Of a DNA stretch of 64,000 nucleotides, positions 37,461 through 50,500 are shown one piece after another. The notes under the pieces were generated by a model. The model was given only the letters and a program-made list of their open reading frames with translations. It did no database searches and was not told the DNA's origin. The translations under genes were made by a program, and so were the position numbers. Within the stretch, counting starts at the first letter, position 1; the number at the start of each line of letters is the position of its first letter. This stretch comes from Pholis gunnellus (taxonomy: Eukaryota > Chordata > Actinopteri > Perciformes > Pholidae): the NCBI GenBank assembly GCA_910591455.2, contig OU342807.1, forward strand, positions 15,492,594 through 15,556,593, in the 5' to 3' direction.

Positions 37461-38424
37461 TTGCCACTTGAAAATCAAACAAAAATCTTCTTTTCACAGC
37501 ATTTACGAAGTTGCATTTTCTGAAAAGCCCAGACTTAAGTTCATCTCTAGCCTATAAAACACCACTACAATTGGTCTGCCTGCTTTGTGTCCACCCTTAT
37601 TAACATTGCCAGATATACAGGATTGTACAGTTCACAATGCATGGCTATACATTAAATATCAATCAATTGTCTGAGGTTATCCCAGCACATATTAACATAA
37701 AAGTAGTCCCGGATTATTTTACAGTTGGAATAGACATCCTGCTTCAGCACTGTCCTTATGTACTGGCTGTTAAATCAGTCTGTATTGACTCTGTGTTGCA
37801 CCTTGTAAGAGATGTGATGGATGGTGAAGATATTTAAGATGGTTAAGCTCTCTTTTTTTTTTCTTCCTGCCCGGCCTCCAGGCTGTTCACACTCAGCCCT
37901 CCAGCAGCCAGGCAGCCTTTTCAACACTTCGTTTAACCCGCCTGCCTCGGCCACCTGTGTGCTGCCTCTGCATAAAAAATACAGAAAAACATTTGGATTG
38001 TAGAACTCTTGATTCAGACATTTCAAACAGTGAAGACTTGATTCACTTATCTTTTCCGAACTGATTTTCAGGCTCAGGGAGAGGCCCAGCCCAGCGCTGT
38101 TTAGGCCAGAGCCAACAGAAGCTGTTCAGCCAGTTGGAGTTTAAATGGCTCCTGAATAGAGAATCCCAGAGTCTGATTCAGTGTGCTCAGCCAAACCCTC
38201 TGTAATTGCAAAAACAGCACTTGGTGCACTAATAATGGGTGCGTGTCATCTCCAATCCCCAGTCCGCCTGTCTGTCCATGCCACAGAGGCAGCAATTACA
38301 GACTCGGGCCTTCCACTGGACGTGCACACAGTAAGGGCAGAGGAACAGTAGACTGTGTGTACGTGTGTGTGGGGGCGGTCGGTTAAGGGGTGCATGAGTA
38401 ACTGAATGAGGTGTATGTATGCTT

Positions 38425-38427
<3 letters not shown>

Positions 38428-38463
<36 letters not shown>
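38428..38463. repeat. (GT)n microsatellite
   Basis: About 18 units. Confidence 0.95.
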
Positions 38464-38466
<3 letters not shown>

Positions 38467-40378
38467 ACACTGGAGAGGGCAAAGGCAGACTTTGGACTCG
38501 GCTCTTTTTAAGAATTGAGCAGATATTTCTATTTAGCCGGTTCAACGGTACTGTGAACATGAATTATCCCAAAGTTTGAAACTGTTAAACCTGCAGCTGG
38601 AAAGTCATCCGTGAACCGATTAGTTGTCATTCGCTAAAACTACAGGCATTTTGTTTTTTCCCCCTCCCATGTTTTTCCCAGTTCGCTGTCTTGGTTGCTG
38701 TATCCTGAGATGACATACAAAATAGGACAAAACTATTTCTAACAGTGTGAATTGAAACATTAATGTATCCATGTTCTCCTTAAAGTTGAAATCTCCTTTT
38801 TTTGGGTTTTTTTTTTTCATTGTCTAACTGAGTGTGATAACTAAGACCTTGTGTGAGCAGCACACAGTTGGACATCTCTCTGAGTCACTTCCTTTACCAA
38901 ACTCTCTCATGGCTACCCATCCATGACTCCTACAATGGCCATCACGAGGATTTACTAAAACATCAACTGATCTTTCCTGTTATGCTGCTATTGTTTTATT
39001 TGATTTTCTCTGCAGAGGCATGACGAACTGGTGTCATGGCAGACAATGGAACTGAGTCTGGGACTGACCCCAAAACTAATTTGCCAGCTTAAGCTCTTTT
39101 AACAAGTGGCAGTTTCACTACAGCTCAGTTTGTTTACCCCTCGTTCTGCTTTCCCTTTATTTGTTGTGGTTTTCTTTTCTATTTTTGTGCAAAGAGCTGT
39201 AAATTGGCAGGAGAAGAAAAATGGGGAAAAAAAGAGTTTTAGTGCTTTTTTCCTTTGTCTGCTTTCACATACTTTTCTCATTTCCTCTCTGGCTTGCTTT
39301 TTAGAAGTTTAAGATTGTGACTTATTCTTCAATGCTTTTTGTCAAATAATTGTAAACCATCACATTTATGTAATAGAACAATCTAGATGCATTACTTTGT
39401 ACCATACCAGTATTGTGTCATCAGTTCTTGAATGAATTGTCTTGTTTTTCTTCCTGACTTTTATTTCTCATGATTTATTACAAGACAGTATCTGCTTTTG
39501 ATTTGGTTGGAGTGTTGTTGCCATAGAACTGTACCACAACAACCAGTGTCTGGTTGCTGAAGGGGTCAGAGGTCAGAACAAAGTAGCCGTGAGCGGCGAC
39601 AATGCGTGTGAAATTGGACACAGCTCTGCACCATTTGTGTGTGATTACGTCGATTTCCTAGGGCAACTTGTGTCGGCACCTTCTCACAGACAGATAGCAT
39701 ACACAACGTGGGAATCTATGATGGGATAATGATTTAAAATAGTTATTTTTCACTGCTCATTATGACAATATTGCATATATATATATACACACATATAGAC
39801 TAGGTTTACAGAGATTAGTAGGGCTGTAAAAGTTCTCAAAATGTAACATGTGGTTATGAGGTCACCGTTCAGTATGTTGTCAGTACAGCGGGGAAAACCG
39901 AATATAAGATTTCTTTACTTTGAAAATGAGAACACTAAACAGTATTCACAGACGATTCGTGCTGTTAAGATAAAAGTCCTCAAACATCTGGATATGTTCA
40001 GTAAGTAATCTAAAAGAGAACAAGGACAGTATGTTTGTATTGGTCCAATTTGAATATGTAACTACATGCACAGGAATGAACATGAGGCTCAAATGCCACA
40101 CTGTCTGAGTCAGACTGAGTTGCACACAGCACTTCTATGATGTTCGGTCATTGTTTTAGTGAGCGCTTGAACACTGTGGGCAGAAGGACTTGACCTCACT
40201 CTGACCACCACTGGTAAAGGAAACACCACGTGGCACCACCGCAAATGAGTTTGTGTGTTTGAGGCAGCCATTTGACTTGGGTTGAACAACATCAGCATAC
40301 ATAGCCTTAAATGTCACTATAATATTTATCCGGAATAGAGTTCCCTCTTCCTTTTTTACATTTGCCAAATCAATAATG

Positions 40379-40872
40379 TTAAAGGAGAACCACGGCCACT
40401 TTTTTATATTCCTACATGTTATTTCTAGGGTAGAAGACAGTCCAGAAACATTAGTATCCATGAAATGCTCCCTCCCAAATTCAAAAACTGGAATGCTAAA
40501 ACTCAAATTTGTGATATCGTCAAGTGTAAAGTCTGGAACTACTCCATAGACAATTAACTGCTAGAGAATAGATGTTATAGATGACACTGAGTATATTGGT
40601 ACATTTTCTGTTTTCCAAATGAGAACACTTACATGGAATAAAGCTTTATTTTGGTATAAAAAAGGAAACACTGTGGTTTCATAAAATGAGTCTCCCATTT
40701 ATCTCCTATGGACCAGCACCAGACGTTATACCTGATAAGACACGTTTGAGACTCACCTTTCTGGTTTCTGGCTTTGAGAGAGAGGAGCTCATGTTCATAG
40801 ATATTGATTGAACTTTCCTAGGCCACAGAAATAACATATTGGAATTGTTGATTTAGGTTGTGTTCCCCTTAA
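40379..40872. mobile_element. 494-bp TTAA-flanked MITE-like element
   Basis: Left end TTAAAGGAGAACCACGG; the right end, reverse-complemented, is TTAAGGGGAACACAACC. The first 12 bases agree at 10 positions and both ends carry TTAA, the piggyBac target. No transposase coding inside. The 'ggagaaccacggccacttttttatattcctacatgttatttctagggtagaagacag' text is repeat-like to me. Confidence 0.65.
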
Positions 40873-41556
40873 CTGTATAATGATGGTTTTGCTAAAAGTC
40901 AACAGCTGATAGTTGCCAAAGCTTTTCTGGGTGGAGTTCTTATGTTAGTGGTCCACACCACATATACCTGAGGAATTGAACTCCAATATTAGTCCCTCTT
41001 TAGCTCTGTTTTGGTTTTCACTAACTCCAGAGAGAAAATACTTGGCTCTTTAAATCCCTAGATGCTCCACTTTGTTAACCATCAGTTTCTAATCGTGTTT
41101 GTCTTTTGTTTGGTGCTGGTCCGGCAGCACGCCATTAGTTTTTTTTCAAAGCTTTTTTTGCTGAAAACTGCAGCTTGTTGCTGCTGGAAATGAGCTTAAG
41201 CTACATCTTGGTGCTGTACAAACAAAACAAGTAAAAGTGGCTAAAAATCATTTATAGAGCTGTAGAGTTGAACAATACTTTTCCCTGGATTTGGCCCTTC
41301 AAGCGGTCCCATTCACACTACAAGAAGCCATCAGATCCATTGTTTATATCGAAAAAAATGTTGGTTTGTGGTGCTTTAACGGGTCATAGGCTGTATTTAA
41401 CCAAGTCGTGTCCTGAATCCAACCTACTATCTTGAGAGATAAGGGACAAATACACGAGGCATTACAACCCCAAAAGACAGTCTGGCCTTTAACTGCTCTC
41501 AGGATGGTTGAAGAAACACACAACACATGAACGCAAATATACACTTCAGTACATCT

Positions 41557-41560
<4 letters not shown>

Positions 41561-41623
<63 letters not shown>
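41561..41623. repeat. (CA)n microsatellite
   Basis: About 31 units. Confidence 0.97.
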
Positions 41624-41625
<2 letters not shown>

Positions 41626-44128
41626 TAGTTTTCCACATTTGTTCTAGCTGCTTCTCTTGCAGTAAAATGCCCTAAAGCCACATGGCCAATGAAACAAATA
41701 TAAAAGCGGATGATGCAGACTTATGAAAAGCTGTATTTGTATTATTAGTCACTATGATTCAGGGGAGAAGTCAGCAAAGTTAATGAAGAGAAGAAAAAAT
41801 GTGAAACGACAATGTGACTATTTGTTTCTTTGAAAACTAAATTGAGATCAAACTTAAAGTGCATTTAGAAAAAGGCTTTACTGTAGAGGTGAAATTATAA
41901 TGGTTGCTTACTCAGCTAAGGGGTTTATTTTATTTTCCTTACAGACATCTGAAATGTCCTCGTGGATGACCACTCAGAAGATTCACTTGAGGGATATTTT
42001 TGAATATGTGGGATTCACTGTCTGATTGATGTTAAATTGGCGTGACGAAGTCAAATGCAGGAGTTGAAATGTCATTCAAAATAAATGTCAAGACGTTCAG
42101 TACATATTTTCTTACTATATTGTCAGTTTGAGACATAATAGACCACGCAGTGTACATAACTCAGATATATTTAGTTTCTGTCCTTACAGAGAGTGCTCTG
42201 AAATGACCTTTGCATCATTCAGGTAAAAACCTTTTTAATTTATTTTTTATCTCTCCCATCTTTTCCTCAACCTCCAATCCTTTTAGTTTTTGTGGAAAGT
42301 AGCGAAGTAAAATGCAATTCAATTAGGTGGTTGTTACCCCGAGGCCTCTTCTGTTCCTTCTCTTCCTGCTGCAGCTTAAGTCCATCTCTTGCTCTATTCC
42401 TTATGCAAGGTTGAGAAGTAGACCATGCAATATTGTTATTACGCATGTCTACTGAACAGTAGATCCAAGCAAACTCAGTGGGGAAGAAGGAAAAAAACTA
42501 ACTGAGAACAATATGCAGTTACGTTGTACTATAAATGAAAGAACAATTTAATGATAATGCAATTAAACAGCAACTGTGCAGTACAATATTTGGCTTAAAT
42601 GGGCATAAAATGCTTACTATACTTGCGGCTAATAGCGGCTAATGTTGTCAATCATAATTCTTAGCCACTGTGCACGGGGTTTGTGAAATAAGGATTAAGC
42701 CATTTAGAAAAGCAGAATAAGAACTATACTAACATGGGGGTTGGACGTTTTCAGTTTTTGTCTGAAAAGTTTTTTGGAAGTAAATACTGAAGTCACATCT
42801 CTTTTTAATGGAATAATCCCCAATCTGCAGCCTCACGGTTCCATTATTCTATAAAGTGAGTTCAAGAAGAGGCAACAATTAAATACCAGCTCCACTCGCC
42901 CTCACTTCAAACTGTATTTTACTAAATGACATCTAAACTGTCGGGAAGACTTTGACAGGCAATGATAACACTAAGATCAGTGGCCTTGCTCTCTCTGAAG
43001 CCAAGCTTTGTTGGTCATGTTTCCTCAAGGAGAGACAAAAAAAACAAACAGAAGAACACTTAAAAAGTCAGTGAGGAAAAGAGAGAATGAGGAAAAGCCC
43101 TGAAGGCAAATGGCAGGGAACATCAGTGCCGTTAGACGGAGCTACTTTAGCTGTCATGCAAGAGTATGTGAACGCACCAGTGAACGCACACAGTCAGCAT
43201 CACTGAACACACACAGAAAGCCATGGTGATGATGATGATGCACTGCTACTTCTTCCGTTTTGACTAGATGATTGAACATTTAGTTCAGTCATCTAGTTGT
43301 TTTTATCCAATCAGTATGAAACATTCATTAAAACCATCACAGCAAAAATGGAATTACTTAAAAGAATGAAAAATGAAACCTGCAGTTAAGCTGATTTTAA
43401 ATAATTTGAAACCAACAAAACTGGTGAAAATGCTTTATTTATTTACAGTATTCTGCTTTTAACTCATCAGCGTTAACCCTTAGAAAAGCAACTGTTTGAA
43501 AAGCAACTCACTTCAAAGCCGTGCAATCTGCGATGTAGTTAGAAGTCAACCGGCAAGTCAAACCAAGTGGCGTAAACTCTCCAGAGATATTTGGTTTGTC
43601 AGAGCTGATTAGACCCAGGGAGGCGTAAGCAGACACTCTGGGATAACACGTGGTGGCGTTGAGTTGAGCCGTTGGCCTCAGCCTGTTTACTGGGCGATGT
43701 GTTGGGACAGGGAGAATGAAGCGGAGAACTCGTACGGATGGAGATGATGATGGTTGATTTCTCTCACACAAGTCTCCCTCTCTTCTCATGACACTTTCTA
43801 TTTGATTTCTCTGCCAAATCATATTATCTGGTAATTGTGTTTGCTTGTGCAGGCATGCATGAATCTCTTAATTTAAATGTGTGTGTACACAACATTTGTT
43901 ATAATGGCTGTATGTTTCAGACACTCGTTTGTATGTTTACTTACAGCAAGAGAGAGAGAGAGAGAGAGAGTTTTTCTGTATGTCTGTGATTATATGTGTT
44001 GCAAAGAAACACTACGGCGCTTTTTGTCACAGCTCATCACACCGCAAGATCACACAACACGATGTGACAGTGCACAGTGCAGCTCAGCAAGTGGCGCTGG
44101 GATTTTAATTGATGTTAAAACCACAAGG

Positions 44129-44133
<5 letters not shown>

Positions 44134-44168
<35 letters not shown>
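44134..44168. repeat. (GA)n microsatellite
   Basis: About 17 units; a shorter (GA)n lies at 43949-43970. Confidence 0.95.
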
Positions 44169-44174
<6 letters not shown>

Positions 44175-45356
44175 TTATGAAATATGAATACACCATGTTG
44201 CAGTGTATAGAGCACAGAGTGTGTTTACAGGGAAAAGGTGATCCTCTTGGGATTGCTACATTTTGTTAAGTTGTGAAGGTTTCAATGCCTTTTCTTTGCA
44301 TTACATCATCAAACTGCCAGTGACGGTCTGGTATGCCAGTTTTATTTTTTGTTTTTTTTACTTATAATAGGAACAAAGTGCAACATGCTCAACAGGAATT
44401 AAAGCAAAGTATGGAAACTGATGCTGAATTATTCTTACACTACAAAACATGTAGAAACTTTAATCTGCATATGAATCTAGACCTGCATCAAACTACTGCA
44501 CTCGTAGTGATACACAATCACGGGATGCACGTGCCAGATTTTTGGTCATTTAAGTGCAGTTCAAGAGAAAATGACAGAAATGCTGTACCTAGCAATGTGT
44601 TGAATGTGTGAGAATTTTAAGACATCTTGCCAACAAACAAACAAATGGAACTGAAAACTTGAAGTAATGTGATATCTAATATCTAACTATATGGACTAAA
44701 ACTAACTTTTGAAACTTAAAAAAAACCTAACTTTTGTTTTTTTTACAGTTGCAGTTATTGACTAATTAAAGGTTTATGCTGAATTTGTATTGAAGATTAA
44801 GGCAGCATGTTGATGTGCTAAAACAACTAAGTAGTACACTGAAGAAAAGCAGCAACATGAAGCTTGGGTCCATACACTTAAGCTTTTTCAGCCTTGTTCC
44901 CTTCCGCCTGTAAACTAGTTAAACCTAAATCCTCTGCATATGACCCTCCTTAATCTTGTATTAGACCAAAGTGATCCTGTGTTAGCTCAGTGCATTGAGC
45001 TTATTACGTGACGATGAATCCCTCACACTGAGTTAAGTCATTTGGATAAGAAATACAGAGATGCACTGGGGGAAATTAGCATAGCTTTAGCTTAGCCTAC
45101 CATAGTTTAGCCTGGCGGGGCCATTGGAAAAAGGCAACTTTCGGCGGACAACAAAGCTAATATTAGCTTAGCATTAGCGTTAGCAAACAGGGGGCTTAAT
45201 CAGGCCGCTGGGCTGTCAGAACGTATAACCACATGCTTCCAAGAGTCCCTTTGGAGTTATAATCCTGGGTCTCGGCAGGCGATGACCTCATGGGCTGGAC
45301 TGGTGCCTGTGGGAGGATTGGTGAAACGGTGTGTGTCTAGCAGGCCACTCACTGAG

Positions 45357-45462
<106 letters not shown>

Positions 45463-45758
45463 TCTTTATGGCTGATTGTGTTATTGAGGCATACGACACA
45501 GAGAGACTCTGCTGTCAATGGCGAGTTGAACTTTGCAAGCATGCACAGGGACAGAATTCCAGCTGTTTTGTTTGGGCATTTTGTGCTGTAGCTCATGGAG
45601 ATACAGTGTGTGTAGGCCCCAGGATACGAGAGCAATGATATTTCAATTGTCTCCGTGCCACATTGCATTAACAGTGTGCGTCGTTTTTCCTCACGGCTAC
45701 GAGATAATTGAAAAGGTTAACCTGTCAGTTTTATCTTATGTTATTTGTCTTTTGTCAG

Positions 45759-45932
45759 ACTAAAATAGTGGTTAAGGACATCTGTGACTGGCAAGATGGC
45801 ACGCTCACTCGAGTCTACTGTGACACAAAAGGCCATCTTGTACTTAGAAGTGAGGACTGTGCTGCCAATAATCCAGATATGATGTTACCAGGAGCAGGGT
45901 TACGCAAACCTACTTTTTATCAATTACTGTAA
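45759..45932 (+). CDS. possible orphan terminal exon, unrecognised
   Basis: A strong acceptor (ttatttgtcttttgtcag) opens a 57-codon frame starting TKIVVKDICDWQDGTLTRVYCD and ending RKPTFYQLL with TAA. Composition is protein-like, with three cysteines. No upstream exon, no near AATAAA and no recognised family. The inner inverted repeat CAAGATGGC (45792-45800)/GCCATCTTG (45832-45840) may mean repeat origin instead. Confidence 0.2.
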   Translation, partial: TKIVVKDICDWQDGTLTRVYCDTKGHLVLRSEDCAANNPDMMLPGAGLRKPTFYQLL

Positions 45933-46162
45933 ATGTATTTGTAATTGCACTTGAACTGCATCAGCAAAGACAAATGAATCACTGGCAACTTACTGTATGT
46001 TGCCTGCTTTTTCCCTTGAACATCATTTTGTGCTCCTAGAATGATAACTCAAGCAGGCGTATAGCCCAGGGACTCCACCCCTTTACAACAGCCAAGAGGG
46101 GCTTTGGGGTTAGAATAACTCCCCATGTTCACACTGAAAGCTTTGAAAATTGAAAGTCAGCT

Positions 46163-46206
<44 letters not shown>

Positions 46207-46394
46207 CATATATACACAGAGAGCTGAGGGACTTCGGAGGCAGAATGCTTTGCTGTTAGTGTCAGGGACTGTCAATAGCTCCAGCCAGCCATGGGCATCA
46301 TCAGCCAGAGAGACCGGACTCACTGGCTCCACTGAGCTCCACAGCAGAGGCTACCAGTCAGTGTGATACAGAAGGCCTCAGGGTTTGGGAGTTA

Positions 46395-46690
46395 AAGTAA
46401 CACTTCACCCTTAAAATGACCATTTGTATGTCAATTCCTCACCGCGTGTTACCTTAAATTCTTGAAGAAAACTTTTTTTATTCTCGCATGCCTCCGCGGT
46501 GAATGGAGAACACAAAAACAGAGGCATTACGGAGTACATTCTTGATGAATTGAAGTAAAATGGAACAACAGCAAAACTATATCAAAATGTCAGTTTACAA
46601 ACTCTCAAAATGTGTGCAGTATAATGCAAGTCTCGTTTATTCAGTTGTTTGTTCAGCACTTCCCACGCACATGCATTTGAGCCAAAATCG
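46395..46690. mobile_element. interspersed teleost repeat ('acttcacccttaaaatgaccatttgtatgtcaattcctcacc')
   Basis: That text, with 'gtgttaccttaaattcttgaagaaaac', 'ctcgcatgcctccgcggtgaatgg' and 'gcaagtctcgtttattcagt', is an abundant perch-like fish repeat. Right end approximate. Confidence 0.7.
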
Positions 46691-47878
46691 TACACAAGCA
46701 TAAGATGGACGTGGAGGAGGTGTTTTAAGACTCTTTATGAAACAAACTGAGAGAGCTTTGCCGATGGCCTCTGGACTGGTATGCAGAGAGCGTTAAGCCA
46801 GGAGTCATAAAAACAGTATATGGGTAGAGCAAGAGATGGCCACTGCACTCAATATGAGACAGGCCAGTGGAATAAGAAGTGTTACAGGGTTGATGGGTTG
46901 ATTAACCATCATAGCCATTTTTAGTTTGATCTCAAAATGACCTCTATAAAAGTTAAATGTGGTAAATTTGCTGATGATTCAACACATATTTAAACAGAAA
47001 CTAACGTCAGCCAGTATAGAGAAGATTCCACCAGGCAACATTAAGAAGCATTTTAAGAGCTAATTTGTAAATATAAGAAGTTGCAGTTATTGCTCAGTGG
47101 ATAAGATATAGTTCAGAGTACCATAGGCTCCTTTGCTATCTTTATTTGATATATTTGTGTGTGTGTGTGTGTGTGTGTGCATGTTCTTGCTCAGTAGATG
47201 TGTGTGTCCATCCTCTCTCCATGAGAACCAGCCCTCTGGCCTTCCAGCTGAGTTCACAGATCCAAAGTCGAGTTAATCTGGTTTTACCTTTAGCCCCAAA
47301 AACAACACAGGAGTAATCCAGGAACAGCTGTAATCAACCATGAAACTACTGATGGCTGCATGCTAGCTGGGGTCAGGGAGCACAACAGGAAGAGACCTCA
47401 AGACCACACTGGGACATTGAACTAATAGTTGAAAATGATGTGGATATATATGTTCTGTCATGTTGATACACAATATGGAAACCACCAAAGCTTTATATTC
47501 TATTTTACAGTTTGATCCGTCTTTTACTTGATTTTTAGGATCTTTTCCTCCGTAAAACAATTACTTTAACAAACATACATTTGCACAAAGGTTGAGTAAT
47601 TACATGATTTGATATTGCCTATAAATTATTTATTTTTTTACCACAAAAGGCCCTCCTAATCTATGCTTTTCTATCATATTCCATACAGAGTCCTGCGTCA
47701 TTTTACAAATTACAAGTGTGCTAGCGTTTTCTGCAACAGGTCAAGGAATCTCTGTTTGATGTTGTCTGTCTGAAGTGAAACACTTTGGCCCTCTGTCAGT
47801 GAATCTCTGTTTCATCGCACATAGAACAATTATATAAGGAAGCTTGGGACGTTGTTAGACAGAAAGAGAGACCAGGGC

Positions 47879-47880
<2 letters not shown>

Positions 47881-47911
<31 letters not shown>
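47881..47911. repeat. (GA)n microsatellite
   Basis: About 15 units. Confidence 0.95.
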
Positions 47912-47912
<1 letters not shown>

Positions 47913-48000
47913 CAGGAGAGGAGAGGGTGCAAACAGATGAATAAATGAGTTAAGTGGGGAGAAGGGAATTTGTGCTTTCATCGTCCCCCCCGCCCCCTCA

Positions 48001-48024
<24 letters not shown>
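48001..48024. repeat. C24 homopolymer in a C-rich stretch
   Basis: 24 Cs, preceded by 'cccccccgccccctca'. Confidence 0.95.
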
Positions 48025-48033
<9 letters not shown>

Positions 48034-48173
48034 TTGGACAGACGAGTGTATGCTATAAGTGCTCTCCCCCTTCTCCTTTCGCTTCACTGCCTCTACGCTC
48101 ATCTCCCAATATAAAATTGCTCCGTGGCATTAAATATGTAAAATTAGCATTTTAAGTAGAACACATTTCTGTG

Positions 48174-48187
48174 TCGCCCCCTGCTCT
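48174..48187 (-). promoter_or_regulatory. CTCF-like motif, minus orientation
   Basis: The reverse complement reads AGAGCAGGGGGCGA, fitting the AGNAGGGGGCG core. It lies in a GC-richer patch that also has an octamer-like tatgcatatgatatgcat and ccatggtaac. Confidence 0.35.
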
Positions 48188-48728
48188 CCCCCTCTGCCTG
48201 CCGCCCAGCCCTGAGCGCATAAGCCACACGAACTCATGCATGCATATGATATGCATTTGGTCATCTCCATGGTAACATTGCTGGGGGAGGGGCGCGAAGA
48301 TGGAACGATGAAAAGGTGTAGTCATCGAAAGTAGACCGGATTGTATTTATTTTTTATTTAGCGAGTTTATTCAGAGAGTAAGTCATACCAGCACTCTGCT
48401 AATGTGAATATCTGAGAACCAGGACACACACTCACACATTGTGTGTATATGTGTATATATATATATTTATATGTATATGTATATATACACACACATGGGA
48501 ACACATGCTTTATGCAACTCTCTACAGCATGCATTGAGACTCACATTTACCTAGACTTCTCAGGTTGTTCTATATGCAGATATGTTATCATTGTCTTGGT
48601 ATTCTTAGTTTTAAAAGGGGAGGGAAACGTATTGAAGTTATTTCATAAAGTTTTCATATTGTGCTGCTTTTTCAACCACTTTGCACCTGCTTTCTTTGTC
48701 TATTGTTGGGAGTGGAAGCAATACAAGG

Positions 48729-48730
<2 letters not shown>

Positions 48731-48764
<34 letters not shown>

Positions 48765-48775
48765 ACACACACACA
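48731..48775. repeat. (CA)n microsatellite
   Basis: About 22 units with one TA interruption. Confidence 0.95.
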
Positions 48776-48992
48776 GAATGATCCATTAACTTTTGCCCCC
48801 ACAATTCTGAGTCAAAAGGGCTATCAAGTGAAAAGGCAAACAGCGTCTGTGGAGACAACTGGCCTTTGATACCCTGACGCACAAAGTCCACCTCTAATTC
48901 CACAACACCTAGTCCAACATGCTCACACACACACGAACATTGACCTTCCTCCTCTTATATGTGCATTCATGTAAGAGCTATGGTTAGTTCCA

Positions 48993-49023
<31 letters not shown>

Positions 49024-49093
49024 TGTGTGTCTTGCTCACAACAGTTCAACGTTTTCTGGAAAGAGACATTACTGTACAGTTTTTCAAATATAT

Positions 49094-49120
49094 GATTTTG
49101 GTGCCTTGAGCACCAAAATC
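49094..49120. repeat. perfect inverted repeat (11-bp arms, 5-nt loop)
   Basis: GATTTTGGTGC, then CTTGA, then GCACCAAAATC. Confidence 0.95.
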
Positions 49121-50065
49121 CGAGTGCCATGAAGTTCCATTATGTTGGAAAGAAGGCAGACATCTCTACGACACTAGACAATTCATACCAAAACAATCTA
49201 GATTGATAAATAGCACTACAGAACATTATGTATCTTTAACTTTTTGAACTTTTGAACTGTCCCTTTTAAGATAGATACATTTACAGTAATATGAAACAGA
49301 GAAAAGCAACTCATCCTCACATTTGAGTAGTTTAAGCTTGAGAATGTTTAATCATTTATCAAGAAAAAGTGTCAATCAATCATTAAGATGGCTGACTATT
49401 ATTTTTCTGTCGAGCTACAAATGAATTAGTTATCAAAGAACATTGTGTGCAATTTTGTGCAAAGAATGCACATCACTACTACAGATATTTCATTAATACC
49501 CTTTGTGGTTAGATTAATGTTTACATGACTTAATCTCAGCTTCTCCAAAAAATACCCGAGGCCAAATGTATAAAGGATGCATATGCACACAAATTACAGT
49601 GAATCTACTTTCCACACGCTGCTGTGAGAGTGTGTTTACTGCCATGTGTGTGTTACACCATTCATACAGAGTCAGCTGAGCTGAGAGAAAGAGTAATGAT
49701 ACGAACACCAAAGAGGGAATTGTGGTGTTTAATTTCATGCTTTAAGCTCCTTTAGTCAGTTTACTGTATGGAAATAGAATTAGGTTGCTTAATGACTCCA
49801 CTCAGGGTTTTATCCCTTCCCAATCAGAAAGCAATCTAAATTTCAGACATACAATAAAACAAAACCTTCCTGTGGGAATAGACTGAGTAAAGCAGGCACA
49901 CTGGTGTTAAGTGTACTAACGCACTATGACAACAGATGAGGTCATTGCATATGTTCATATTCCAGTGGTGAATCATAGATAGATAAGGTAGTCCCTCAGT
50001 CAGAATTATACAAAAAACATTTACCTTCTCAGCATTTTCAGCTCCAGTTGCAGCTGTGGCAGAAT

Positions 50066-50500
50066 TAGAAATACTTAATTAATCCCCAGGGGGAAATTGG
50101 TACGTTAAAGGTTCTCCTAGATGTAAGTACAAAGAAACATAAGAAAAGTAGAATCCTCCTTTCCTCCTTTCTGACACCGTGGTCAGGGAGTCCAGCTCCA
50201 TCCATCCCCACAATGTCACTGGATCAGTTCGTTGAGTCCGTTAGCGTCCGCTGCCCTCAACCTGCTGCTCCAGCACACAACAGCAAACAGGATAACACTG
50301 TCCACCACTGATTCAAACATACTGACTCAAACATCCTCAGCATTATCCGGCAGATGTTGACGGACATCAGCCTCAACAGAAAATACAGACGACTCTGGCC
50401 CTTCTTGCAGCGGGCTTCAGTGCGCTCAGCCCAGTCCAGCTTATTGTCAATGTTTACTCCCAAGTACTTGTAGTCCTCCAACTGGTGCTTTGGCCGGTTA
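50066..50500 (-). mobile_element. LINE (L2/Rex-type) 3' end, minus strand
   Basis: The minus strand reads MEDYKYLGVNIDNKLDWAER, then CKKGQSRLYFLLRLMSVNICRIML, the C-terminal part of a fish LINE reverse transcriptase ORF (YKYLGVxxDNKLDW..RLYFLRRL). It is followed by a 3'UTR ending near caatttccccctggggattaatt, a usual LINE tail. The frame breaks after 'SVCLNQWW' (compare the usual ..FYxSVVxS..), and the 5' end is missing, so it is dead. Confidence 0.85.

Noticed and set aside
44970..45015. tRNA-like text (gttagctcagtgcattgagc)
   Set aside because: No matching B box, acceptor stem or anticodon arm.
45060..45190. 'gcttagcctaccatagtttagcc..attagcttagcattagcgttagc' as a repeat array
   Set aside because: Probably a degraded piece of a fish repeat rich in GCTAAGCTAAC-type words, but too diverged to place limits.
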